DNA from: Seminavis robusta
Lineage: Eukaryota; Bacillariophyta; Bacillariophyceae; Naviculales; Naviculaceae
Assembly: GCA_903772945.1 (NCBI GenBank)
Contig: CAICTM010000026.1
Location: 115,382 to 179,381 of the forward strand
DNA length: 64,000 nucleotides
Reading direction: 5' to 3'
This document shows positions 1 to 9,886 of this stretch, piece after piece. Made by a program: the position numbers and the translations under genes. A model generated the notes under the pieces. It saw only the letters and a list, made by a program, of their open reading frames with translations, was not told the DNA's origin and ran no database searches. Each line of letters starts with the position of its first letter. Positions within the stretch are counted from its first letter, which is position 1.

Positions 1-1
1 C

Positions 2-844
2 CTTCTCCGTCAAGCCGAGATCAATGGTGTCTTGTCGCATGTCAAAGTCCATACCGACAAGGGATGGGGAGTCAAGATTTCTACCGCCACCTACAAAGGT
101 GTGCCAATCTTTATTGCCGTGATTCCTCTTGGTAGCAGTGGAGCCGGATTTGCCTTTTTCGAAATGTTCGCCGCCGGAGCCCAGGCACTGGTCCGTGTGG
201 GAGCCAACGATGCCACGGCGACTATGAGAGAGTTTGTCATTGTGGATTCCGTTGACAACCTCGTCGGATTGCAGTATGCCGCTGGAAACAAAAATGCCAG
301 TCGCAACGATGCTTTTGCGGCCTCGGCGGAATTAGTGGGACTCTTGAATTTCAAGGCATCTTCACATGGATTTGATTCCAAGCAAATGATTTGCCACAAC
401 GTGGAAGACTACCACGCCTACAACTTTTCCGAGTTCTTCGAGCAAGGAGCCTCCATTCGCAACCAAATTGAAGAACGGAAGAAAAGCAACAATGCCAGCG
501 AATGCTGCTGGGATATGGAAACTGCTGCCCTCTTCTTGCGGGCGTTGCAGTTTGGAAAGCATGCTGCCGCGGTCTTGCTTCCCACAAGATCCTCCCTGGA
601 AATTGAAACATCCCATTGCAACATCATCTTTGAAGCCTTGTTGGATTTCACGCCTTTGGCAGAAAGCGAGGAAATCTCCATGCAACCCATCACAGAAGAA
701 GGAGCGAGACGAATGTCTCGTGCGAATCGAACACACTCCACCAATGATCTTATTGGAATTGAGGAGCCTTTGTTCCTTCCAGAAGTAGACGTCGAAACGG
801 GCAACGATCTCTTTGCCGATGACGAAGATGCCCCTGCGTTTTAA
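2..844 (+). CDS. Nucleoside phosphorylase-like protein (PNP/UDP family), 5' end missing
   Basis: The reading frame is open from base 2 to the TAA at 842-844, so the gene begins left of the window; 280 codons are visible. The segment GSSGAGFAFFEMFAAGAQ followed by ALVRVGAND matches the phosphate/ribose-binding core of the purine nucleoside/uridine phosphorylase fold. The DMETAAL motif at bases 512-532 matches the conserved E-M-E substrate-binding segment. Such enzymes cleave nucleosides with phosphate to a base and ribose-1-phosphate in salvage; the substrate here cannot be told. The C-terminal 60 residues are acidic and low in complexity, and look like an added tail. An AATAAA lies directly on the stop (843-848). 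The first ATG in the window is not the start, because upstream codons continue in family-like sequence. Confidence 0.75.
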   Translation, partial: LLRQAEINGVLSHVKVHTDKGWGVKISTATYKGVPIFIAVIPLGSSGAGFAFFEMFAAGAQALVRVGANDATATMREFVIVDSVDNLVGLQYAAGNKNASRNDAFAASAELVGLLNFKASSHGFDSKQMICHNVEDYHAYNFSEFFEQGASIRNQIEERKKSNNASECCWDMETAALFLRALQFGKHAAAVLLPTRSSLEIETSHCNIIFEALLDFTPLAESEEISMQPITEEGARRMSRANRTHSTNDLIGIEEPLFLPEVDVETGNDLFADDEDAPAF

Positions 845-1862
845 TAAAAGCGGATGGAGCCACCAAATTTTACAGCCACGCACTGCATCATCTCTTAGGC
901 TTGTCAGACAGTTTTGACACACACGCACACACACGCAAAGATACAGGCAGACATCCAAAAAAAAATTGCATCCAGTTCGACGAGAAGCATGAGGTAAGTC
1001 CCATGTCAAACAAAACACTTATCATTGATGCCATCATTTAATTGATGAAGGCAAGTTATAGCTCCTTTCGCGCTCTAATAAAAATGAATGCACACAAGAG
1101 GTGGGTTTTAAATACAGTATAAACGCAAATCCGTGATAAGTGCTAAACTCCATCTGGTGTATATGGACGTGACTTCCTTCACAAACATGTAATGAAGCGC
1201 CTCGCGGCTGGCCAGGGGTGTGGCGTTGGTTCTTTGTACCGGTCAATGATCGAGTTGCCCGACAAGGTACAGGTAGCATGATCACGACCCGCCACACTAC
1301 ACTGTGAACTTGAAGGCTGCGTCTTCTAGTCATGTCGTCGTCCCTACATGTGCCGCAGTCCTGAGCTCCCGTACACACCAGAGAGATATCTACCTCCTAG
1401 ATGCAGCCTTTTAGGAACTCAATCTAGCTAGCTCCAGCGGTGGTAGTGGCAATTAGTCCGCTCAAATGATCGCCCGAAGCAGATTTTTTGGCCCATTTAT
1501 GTAGTATTCGCCAAGGACAACTTTCGTTGATTACCCACTGATTCGTTGTGGCTACCTGAGCTCATGGCGCACAAACGATTCCTACCCAATGTACATGTAG
1601 TAGTAGCTTGTTCAGCTGAGAAGACCACCCAACAGTTTGCTCACCAAAGCTGGCTTGCTAGTAGGAAGCAACTGTCGCTTCGTCGTGAAGTACAACCATA
1701 AATGTATGGCCTATCCCGCTTTTGGACGCGACTCTGCATGGTCGCGAACCCGATGTCTCAAGTTGAGTGTTGTGGTGCATTCGCCTTCTTTGACATGGCC
1801 AGAAGAGACGAGCGGGCTGTGTTGTTGCTGTTGTGGCTGGCGAGTGGTACCATTGTCAATAG
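845..1862. other. Intergenic spacer
   Basis: No convincing gene. A short CA-rich tract lies at 917-936, and AATAAA-like sequence occurs near 1077. Reading frames here are short and have no family-like sequence. Confidence 0.6.
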
Positions 1863-2819
1863 CTATACCACGCTCTTTTCAAACTCTACCATTTCGACTA
1901 CGTTATCCATGTCTGTGGATCCCCAGCCATCATTGTTTTGTTGTTGATGTCCATTATTTGACGTTGCTGCTGATGTTGTTGTTGGCATGTCAAAAGATGA
2001 TCCTTCCTCTACCAGTTCCATCCGTACAATTCTGCCTGTTGGAGCTGCTCCCGCCTTGAATTCTCCCTCGTACATGGTATTGGATCTGAAATTGAGTATT
2101 CCTCTGTATATTCCACCCGCATTGGATTCATTGGCATGACTGACATATGTCCAGTACATTTCCCCTCTTCCATTGACGAATCCCTCTGAAATGGGTCGTT
2201 GCATGGAAACGCCTTGGTTGGTTCCAGTCACCACAATCCCCCGGACTTCCCATCCACTATGGTTTTTGGTTTCCGCCTCAAATTGTAGTTGCAATTTGGA
2301 TTCGGATCGAATGGATTTTCCAAAGAAGATACAGTTGTAGACAATGTGGTAAATTCCATTGGTCGGTTTGGCGGCATTGCCCGGGAGATATCGAATATCT
2401 TCGCGACATGCTCGTACGACTGGCGGTGTTTCTTCAAAGGAAAAGACGGCCATACGTCCCACGCCCTCGCCATCTTGAATCTCGTCGTCTTCGTGATGAC
2501 TGGTGGAATGATCCATCTGCCCCAATTCTTCTTCGGTGAGAATGTTGGCCAAATTGTGCCGTGGATTGACGACACAAATAGTGTACACCATGGATCCAAT
2601 CATGTACATTAAAGCCAATAAAAGAACGACCATGCCGACCAAAAAGAGGGCACTATCGTGCTCCCATTGCAACATGAACATGATGAGAACAAACACCATG
2701 AGCCCTCCCAGGAATTTGGCAAATCGAGCATAGAACTGCCGTTCCGACTCATAGCGAGGATTATACGCCTGTTGAGACCGATAGTCCTCGTCGTCGTCAT
2801 CTTGAGAGTAGCGGTTCAT
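1863..2819 (-). CDS. Two-helix membrane protein of unknown function
   Basis: Single-exon frame of 318 aa, start ATG at 2819. The N-terminus is acidic and hydrophilic (DDDDED). Two adjacent hydrophobic helices follow at about residues 37-52 and 58-82, forming a hairpin with a very short loop. The remaining 230 residues are soluble. Near residues 240-255 the sequence YRGILNFRSNTMYEGEF resembles a degenerate MORN-type repeat. The C-terminus is rich in Ser, Thr, Asn and Gln. The helices suggest an endomembrane anchor with both ends on the same side. No family was recognised, and function is not assigned. The frame has good codon quality and no internal breaks. Confidence 0.6.
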   Translation of the reverse strand: MNRYSQDDDDEDYRSQQAYNPRYESERQFYARFAKFLGGLMVFVLIMFMLQWEHDSALFLVGMVVLLLALMYMIGSMVYTICVVNPRHNLANILTEEELGQMDHSTSHHEDDEIQDGEGVGRMAVFSFEETPPVVRACREDIRYLPGNAAKPTNGIYHIVYNCIFFGKSIRSESKLQLQFEAETKNHSGWEVRGIVVTGTNQGVSMQRPISEGFVNGRGEMYWTYVSHANESNAGGIYRGILNFRSNTMYEGEFKAGAAPTGRIVRMELVEEGSSFDMPTTTSAATSNNGHQQQNNDGWGSTDMDNVVEMVEFEKSVV

Positions 2820-2934
2820 GGTGCTGTTGGCTCTTTTTATTGTGCAGGTAGGTGTTGTGGGTCGAAGAAGATCTCGGGTCCTTGCTTGGCTTTATTGCCC
2901 TCAATGGACTGAGGGTCTTTCACACTTTTATCGC

Positions 2935-2936
<2 letters not shown>

Positions 2937-2970
<34 letters not shown>

Positions 2971-2980
2971 TGTGTTTGTT
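2937..2980. repeat. (GT)n microsatellite
   Basis: About 40 bases of TG dinucleotides, with TTTG interruptions at the right end, lie 120 bp upstream of the start of the membrane-protein gene at 2819. Confidence 0.9.
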
Positions 2981-2995
2981 GCAGCTGTTTTCGTC

Positions 2996-3285
2996 GCATA
3001 AGGGACACTTGCTTCGTTAAGGATAGGGATTAATCTTGTGTGTTCTGTTGGACACAGTAGTGGGTATAGTTACTGGCTGGCTATGCAGACTCGCTAGTGT
3101 GTCCAGATAAACACGGTGTAGGTTTGGACAAAGACATAAAGGACACTTTCCTGGTTAAGGATAAGGATTTATATTGTGTGTTCTGTTGGACACAGTAGTT
3201 TGTACACGTGGGTACCAGTACTGGCTGGCTATCCAGACTCGCTGGTGTGTCCAGATAAACACGGTGCAGGTTTGGCCGAAGAAGT
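2996..3285. repeat. Tandem duplication, two units of about 140-148 bp
   Basis: Unit 1 begins CATAAGGGACACTT near 2996 and unit 2 begins CATAAAGGACACTT near 3135. Both contain GTGTGTTCTGTTGGACACAG, then ACTGGCTGGCTAT, and end in GTCCAGATAAACACGGTG (3101 and 3249). The second unit has about 9 extra bases in the middle. Neither encodes anything recognisable. Confidence 0.85.
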
Positions 3286-3423
3286 TCATTAAGGGTAGGG
3301 AATCAAATCTCTTTTTGACAGTTGAGGGCATCAGCCTCCGGCTGCTTGTTCTTCGACGATCAACGAGAATTGTCGCTTGGGCTTTGTGCCTTTTTGGCCT
3401 CCAAATGGGTCATCGAAGCGAAA

Positions 3424-3480
3424 GATTCGATTCGATTCGATTCGATTCATTATTCGATTCAATTCGAATCTCATTCGATT
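3424..3480. repeat. ATTCG pentanucleotide repeat
   Basis: A run of GATTC/ATTCG units, partly degenerate, lies about 150 bp upstream of the ATG at 3608. A similar ATTCG-rich patch occurs near 61755-61815. Confidence 0.8.
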
Positions 3481-3607
3481 TGACAGTCAGCCGATTGTTT
3501 CGAATTTTTGCCGGCCTTCTCTTCCCGCCATTCGACATCTCCGGCTCAACTTTCAACGAATTTGTCATTGTTGCCTTGGTCCACTATCACATAATGCTGA
3601 AACAACC

Positions 3608-6600
3608 ATGAACGGCACTTCATCCACAGGAAAGAAGAAGAGACTTGTGTGGGTTTGTGATAACTGCAAGGAGTTCAAGCACGAAGATTGTGACATTGTG
3701 ACAAGACACGAAGAGCAGTGCAAGGGACCTTTTTGCCCTACAGCAATGGAAAACCCATCCGCTGATGATGGCAAGAAAAATGAGCAGGAGGAGCTGAAAG
3801 AAACAGAGAAACCCAGTGCTTCTACTACAACATGTACGGATGATACTGGTGGCGACAATGATTCGACTGGAAGCAAGAGAAAGAGAATCAACTCGTCGGC
3901 TGAAAAAGAAGAGAATTTGGAAACCAACCAGGCTACTATTAATAGTCGGACAATGACACGGAAACTTCGATCGTCCTCAGCCAGAAGCACCAACAGCAGC
4001 ACCACCACCACAGAAGAGTCGACTGATGATGAAAACCGGGGGAAGAAATCTACTGGGAAAAACAACAGCAATGGTAAAAAGAGGGAAAGAAGCGACAAGT
4101 CTAAGCAAAGATCAACGTCTGGAAAGGACAATGACGACACCACAGCAGAGGACCTCAAGAAGAAACGGCAAAAGAAACCAGCCAAGTTAGCCAGTATCTT
4201 CAATCCTGCTTCTTCAGGAGACACTGCCACTATTAATAATACCACTAGGTCCAGAAATGGAACCAAAAACACCAACAAGAACAGCACTATCAACAACAAA
4301 AAGGTTCTCAAGGAGAACAACGGCAAGGACCTTAAGAAGAAACCCACAAACAAAAAGAATGCTCTGGAGTTGTTGTCACAAAGCAGCAGTAGTGAAAATT
4401 CAAACCAATCCACCAAACGAAAACCACCAGCCAACAAGGAAAAAACAAAAACAACGCAAAATTCCAAATCCGCTTCTTCATCCACAGTAGCAGCATCCAA
4501 AAAGCAAAAGACAACCAACACCAAAAACAGCAATGCGTCACTGGCCGCCATTTTTCAGTCACAACGCACCAAAGGTGACAAACCCATGGATGAAAAGGCA
4601 CTCATGGCAGAACAACGGGCTGTCGAGTTTCAAGCCAAAATGACCAAACGACGAGAAATGGAAAGGGAACAGCAACGAAAGCGGGAAGAACTCTTCTTTT
4701 CCAAAAAGAAACCAGCTGCTGGCGGCGTCACTGTAGCAGCTACTAGAACCACCGCCAGCCGCATGTACCCTTGTCCAAGATTTCCAGTGCCATCCTTTGT
4801 GTTTCCCAGTCAACAACAAGACAAAACAACCAACAACGACAATGATCAATCCACAAGCAAGAAAACAGTGTCCAAGGAAATGCTTCAACAGGCTCAACTT
4901 GCACTTCAGAAGGCAATGCATTGTCTTCACTCCAAAACAGAGGAAGCTGAAAGCTCATCGCCCTGGGAGTGGACCTACTCATTGCCGTCAGCAGCAACCA
5001 TGACTGCAGATGACTTTGACGCAGAGCTAGCCAAAATCCTGGCGAGTGCAGGAGCACCGGGTGTGTCAAAAGCAAGTGGTCAATCGTCGCTTTGGGCGGA
5101 GACATACTACTCTTTGGTCAATCTTGACGACATTTGTGGGCAGCAGAATCAACTGGTCGCCAACGATCTGGTGGCGTTTGTCAGAGACTGGATGGTACAC
5201 CGACAAGATGCCCATGAACGCATGGCCGAACGACAAAGGGCTTTGCAAAAGAAACGACGAGCCACAAAAAAGAAAAAGTCCACCAAGTATGCGGACGATG
5301 AGGACCTGTGGTCTGATTCCGACAATGAAGATGGTCTGGCACGACTTTGTCTCATTGATGGGCCTGTGGGAACCTGCAAGTCGGCTTTGGTCCATGCCGT
5401 AGCACGCCATTGTGGTTGTCAGATAATTGAGCTGAATACATCTGATAAACGCGGCAGCGCTGATCTTCGAAAGGCATTGGAAGAAGCAACCAGGAGCCAT
5501 TCTTCGCTCGCGATGCTCAAGAAACAACAAACCAACTTTTTTGCCAAGCAGGAGTTGGTCGACAGCGATGATGAGAATGACGACGACGCCAATAGCGATT
5601 GTGATAGCGACGGAGAAGTGCAACCCAAAAAGAAGGGAACCTCTTTGACCATGATACTGATTGACGAAGGTAGGCTAGCTTTCACTTTGGGTCGTCTTGT
5701 AAGAAATCTTTGCTCTCATGCCTCTGACTCTTGTTGTTTTGTGCCGCTAGCTGATATCACTTTCGAGACTGGCGGAGACTCTGCATTTTGGTCCGCCTTG
5801 AATGACCTGGCTCGGAAAGCGCAGTGCCCCATCTTTTTGACTTCAAATCGTGTCCCAAGGGAGCTGGACTCTATGTTGTACAAATATGTGGCCACTTCAC
5901 GACCATCTCCTACAGAGTGCGCAAAAGAATTGAAGCGTTTTCTAACTGAAGAAAGCATTTTGCCCAAAGAAGTGAATGTCGATGTCCTGAATGGTCTAGC
6001 CCTGCTTGCCGAGCTGTGTGACTGCGATCTACGTCGTATCCTACATCGGCTCCAGCTCTTTTGTTCCGCCAAATCAAAAGTGACGACAAGAGATGAACAA
6101 TCAACACCAGCGTCCACCACCATAGAAAGGGATTCAACTCAGGACCAGGCTGTCAACATCGTAAAAGTTTCACCAAGACAGATCTCCTCTGAAACCGAAA
6201 CGCTACTCACCATCAGGGGCAAGAACTTTTGCAGGCTCAAGAGTCACGCGACAAAACAACCTGAAGTACAAGTGTTCGTTGGAGAGCAGCTCTGCCCAGT
6301 GGCCAAGATTGTAGACGATAAAACCATCCTGGCGGTGTGCCCAGCTCTTGTTCGGGATGCCAATGTCGACAAGTATGGGTTGAGGAGTGTATCCAAGTAT
6401 GTCAAACATCAAAGCTTGGGTTCTTGCTACTCGCCAGTCTCCTTGCACTCCTTGCATCCAAGTGGATCTGGCCACGTTGCCTCTTCGCATGTTTTCTCGC
6501 ACACCTTGGTGGACGGTACAACCGTCAGTGCCCTGATACCTTATAATGTGGAGTGGTTGTTTCCAGAGGAAGAGGATGAAAGTGATGTTGAATTTGATGA

Positions 6601-7804
6601 CGCCTATCATCAACACGCTGCCCGTCCATCCTGTCTCTTGAAGAGGAAAGCGGTTGCTTCAACCGACACTGACAAAGCCCATCGTATGCTCGAGGCTGCC
6701 CTTGAGGAATGGGGACCCGACGCCGTGGACGAGGTCAGCACGAAAGCAGCGTCTGCCAAAGGCTTTGGCAACACAGACATTGCAATCCAAAGCCAATGCG
6801 AGTTGGATTCACTAGCAAAGGATCTGGAGCTTGCCAGTGATGCCTCGCTTCTCGATGACTTCTGCGGGCTTCCGTTCCTATCGGGGGCTACGCCTGGCTT
6901 TGGATATCAATTCACGCCGGAAGGTTCCGAGTCCAATTTTTCCTCGACATCATTGAAACTACATGGCAATTCTACTCAGTACGTGTGATTTGATGCATGA
7001 ATTGATTGGTTGTTTCATTGGTCTGTTCACGATCTAACCCCTTCGTCCGGATGTCCCCACAGTTGCAGCGAAGAAAGATTGCTGTTTTCCGGGTACAAGG
7101 ACACTGCTGCTTTCTACGGGGATAGCGATGCCTGGATGTCGAACCCAACGAGCGCCAGGGATCGCGAGTTGATTAGGACTTCTTTAGGTGCACGCTTTGC
7201 TGACGCTGCATCGACATCGGCATCTGCGGTGCAACAGGAGGACGAGGAGGATGTGGACGACTTGACGCTGTGGTCCCCTCCCTGTTCTACGGATGTTGAC
7301 GAAGATGCCTTTCTTCTCCGGCCGATTCCAGCTCCTCTTCAATTTTTGCCCGCCCTGCTCCTAGAAACACAGCAATCTGCAGTCTGCCGTCATGTGAGAG
7401 GAAGCGTCTTCTTGCAACGGCGCGTGGAAGAAAGCTCAAGCGCACAGCTAGACGCCATCAATGTGGTGTGCACTCATGATGCTCATGTGCGCATGCGTTA
7501 CAAGGGTTTGCATGATGCGAACCTGAGCCTTGACTACATCCCCATTCTGCGGATGATGGCAGTCTTCGAGCGGGCGATATTGAGCATAGAGGACAACGAA
7601 CCCGCGAACATGCCACGACGAAGGACACGGCGATCGAACAAAGGACGTAGCCATTACTTGGAATCGCTGAACAAGATTATCACGTGGGGCGAAGAAGGCG
7701 TCCCTTCAGCCTCTGAAGCTGGGGAACGTCTTGCAAAGTCCTTCTTACAGTACCAGTACGGGACTACCGGTACACTATCGGTTTCTTCCGACTTTGGACT
7801 CTAG
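3608..7804 (+). CDS. ATAD5: ATAD5/ELG1-like RFC-type AAA+ ATPase
   Basis: Three exons: 3608-5669, 5751-6978, 7063-7804; 1343 aa. The large subunit of the ELG1/ATAD5 clamp loader removes PCNA from DNA after replication. The N-terminal 450 residues are disordered and Lys/Ser/Asn-rich, after a short CDNC...C segment. The AAA+ core starts near residue 580: Walker A is GPVGTCKSA (585-593), then ELNTSDKRG. Walker B is split by the 81-bp intron 1, and splicing restores LIDEADITFE. The intron length is a multiple of three and has no stop, so an unspliced reading would hide it. Near residues 850-960 lies an IPT/TIG-like segment (LLTIRGKNF...VFVGEQLCP) inserted after the ATPase. Exon 3 ends with LDYIPILRMM and a basic RRRTRRSNKGRSHYLE, resembling the ATAD5 C-terminus. 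Walker A has Cys590 where Gly is usual. Start ATG at 3608; upstream codons are not family-like. Confidence 0.8.
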
Positions 7805-7980
7805 CAACGGTAGCTAACTCAATTACCTAGACTACTTCAGCAGAGTTTACCCCTTGAATTGGCTGGATGGATTGAATCATCCCCTCGTCAACCACAGCAC
7901 GTAGCTTTACATTGAACACCAAATAAGCTAATTTATTTAGAAGGAAGAGGTGAAACTACATGAATCGAATCGATTGAATC

Positions 7981-9554
7981 TTAGGCGGCGTAGGTCCTTC
8001 CTGCTCCGTGTTCCTTCACCCAGGCATCGTTGGCGAATGGGTCGCCACTCCAGGACTTTTGGAATGCAGCTTCAAAGTCAAAGCCTTCGGGATCATCAAT
8101 GCGATCCTCGATATCTTTCTTGAAGTGACGGACAAGGCCTTGCACAGGCCAGGCAGCTGCATCACCAAGGGCGCAGATCGTGTGGCCCTCGATTTGACGC
8201 GAAATCTCTTCCAACATGGGAATCTCTCTCTTGTCGGCATCTCCCTTTTCCATGCGAATGAGGATATCTTCTAACCAACCAGTACCTTCACGACAGGGAG
8301 TGCACTGTCCACAAGACTCGTGCTTGTAGAAATGCGAAAGTCTGCGAATGGCACCGACCATGTCGACGGTATTGTCAAACATGGTCACGGCTGCGGTTCC
8401 CAAACCAGATCCTTTGGCTCTCAAATCGTCAAATTCCATCAATGCTTCATCGCAAAGCGCCTTGTTCAAGACTGGGACAGAGGAACCACCGGGGATGCAA
8501 GCCTGTAGAGAATCCCATCCGTTGCGCATACCTTTGCAGTGTTTTTCGATAAGCTCCTGAAGAGGAATCGACATGGATTCTTCGACGACCATTGGGTTCT
8601 TGACATGGCCCGAAATGGCAAACAATTTGGTGCCTCGATTGTTTTCATTTCCAAAAGAAGCAAACCAAGACGCTCCACGGCGCAAAATAGTCGGAGCCAC
8701 AGCGATGGTCTCTACATTGGTGACGGTGGAAGGGCAACCGAAAACTCCGACACCGGCTGGGAACGGAGGCTTTAGCCGTGGTTTTCCCTGTTTTCCTTCC
8801 AAACTCTCAATGAGAGCAGTTTCTTCTCCGCAAATGTAGGCACCGGCACCACGGTGTAAATAAATATCGAAATCATATCCCGATCCGCAGGCATTCTTTC
8901 CGATCAACCCAGCCGAATATGCCTCGTGGATGGCTTCATCCAAGACGACGGCTTCATTGAAATATTCACCACGAATGTAAATGTACGCGGCTCGAGCACG
9001 CATTGCAAATCCGGCAATGAGGCAGCCTTCCACCAATTTGTGTGGATCCTTACGCATAATTTCTCGATCCTTGCAGGTCCCGGGTTCACTTTCATCGGCA
9101 TTTACGACAAGAAAAGAAGGACGGCCATCCGTCTCCTTGGGCATGAAACTCCACTTGAGACCAGAAGGGAATCCAGCTCCACCTCGTCCACGAAGTCCGG
9201 AATCCTTGATTTCTTGGACAATCCAATCAGGGCCCATCCACATGATTTCCTTGGTCATGTCATAATCACCTCGCTTCAGAGCATCTTTCAACCTCCAATC
9301 CTGTTCTCCGTACAGGTTGGTAAAGATGCGGTCTTGATCTGTCAATCCTTGAAAGACTCTGAGAAAAGACGAAAAATAAAATAGACAAGTCAGATTCTCT
9401 ACTATTTCAGCATGCAGCAAGACATCACTGTTCCCACTGACGGCACCACACAAACTCACCCACTTCCAGCCAGCACTTTTGGATCTGCCGACATGTAGCG
9501 AGCACCAAGGCGTCGCCCCGCTGAACGGGATAATGCTGACCTGACGATAGTCAT
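7981..9554 (-). CDS. NDUFV1: NADH:ubiquinone oxidoreductase 51-kDa flavoprotein subunit
   Basis: Exon 1 is 9554-9460 and exon 2 is 9358-7981 on the minus strand, with a 101-bp intron; 490 aa. Complex I subunit in the mitochondrial matrix arm; it binds NADH, FMN and 4Fe-4S cluster N3. Residues 1-25 are basic and Ser/Arg/Ala-rich, a typical mitochondrial presequence. The FMN/NADH glycine-rich site [13 protein letters not shown] is near residues 88-100, followed by [15 protein letters not shown]. Cluster ligands are Cys381, Cys384 and Cys387 (CGQCTPC) and Cys427 ([12 protein letters not shown]). The start at 9554 was chosen because it gives a targeting peptide and joins in frame through GTGAGT...TCTCAG. 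A longer frame starting at 9657 reads through the intron and is not supported by family sequence. It runs convergently with the ATAD5-like gene. Confidence 0.95.
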
Positions 9555-9886
9555 CTTCAGCACCCTTTACTCGCTTCAACAACAACAGCAGCAATATCAC
9601 AAACCGCCAATGTGGGTTGTCGTTCGTCGGCCGCTGAAAAAGTGCCATTGTCGTCATTCAGCTCACCCAAAGAAGGCATCGCACTTGCCCGAGATATCTT
9701 TGTCAGTCAGTCTCAATAGAGTTAGAGATAAACTCTGGATTTTGACCGTTGACCTCTCACCCCATTTATTTCCTTTCATCCATCCATCCTGCCTTTAGTC
9801 TTGTGGCTGCTGCTTCCTCGTTGTTCTGCTGCTTAGGGCTGACTACCGTAGCTACTAGTTGTGTTGATTGATCCAACTGCATCAGA
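9555..9886. other. Short divergent spacer, likely shared promoter region
   Basis: A gap of 332 bp separates the start of NDUFV1 (minus) and the start of the 430-aa protein (plus). No clear TATA box or repeated operator was seen. Confidence 0.5.

Noticed and set aside
362-1018. Minus-strand frame of 218 codons
   Set aside because: Overlaps the nucleoside phosphorylase gene on the opposite strand and has no family-like sequence.
3565-4551. Long minus-strand frame of 328 codons, Leu/Ser/Val-rich
   Set aside because: It is the antisense of the Lys/Asn/Ser-rich, low-complexity N-terminus of the ATAD5-like gene. Hydrophobicity arises from complementing AAG/AAC codons.
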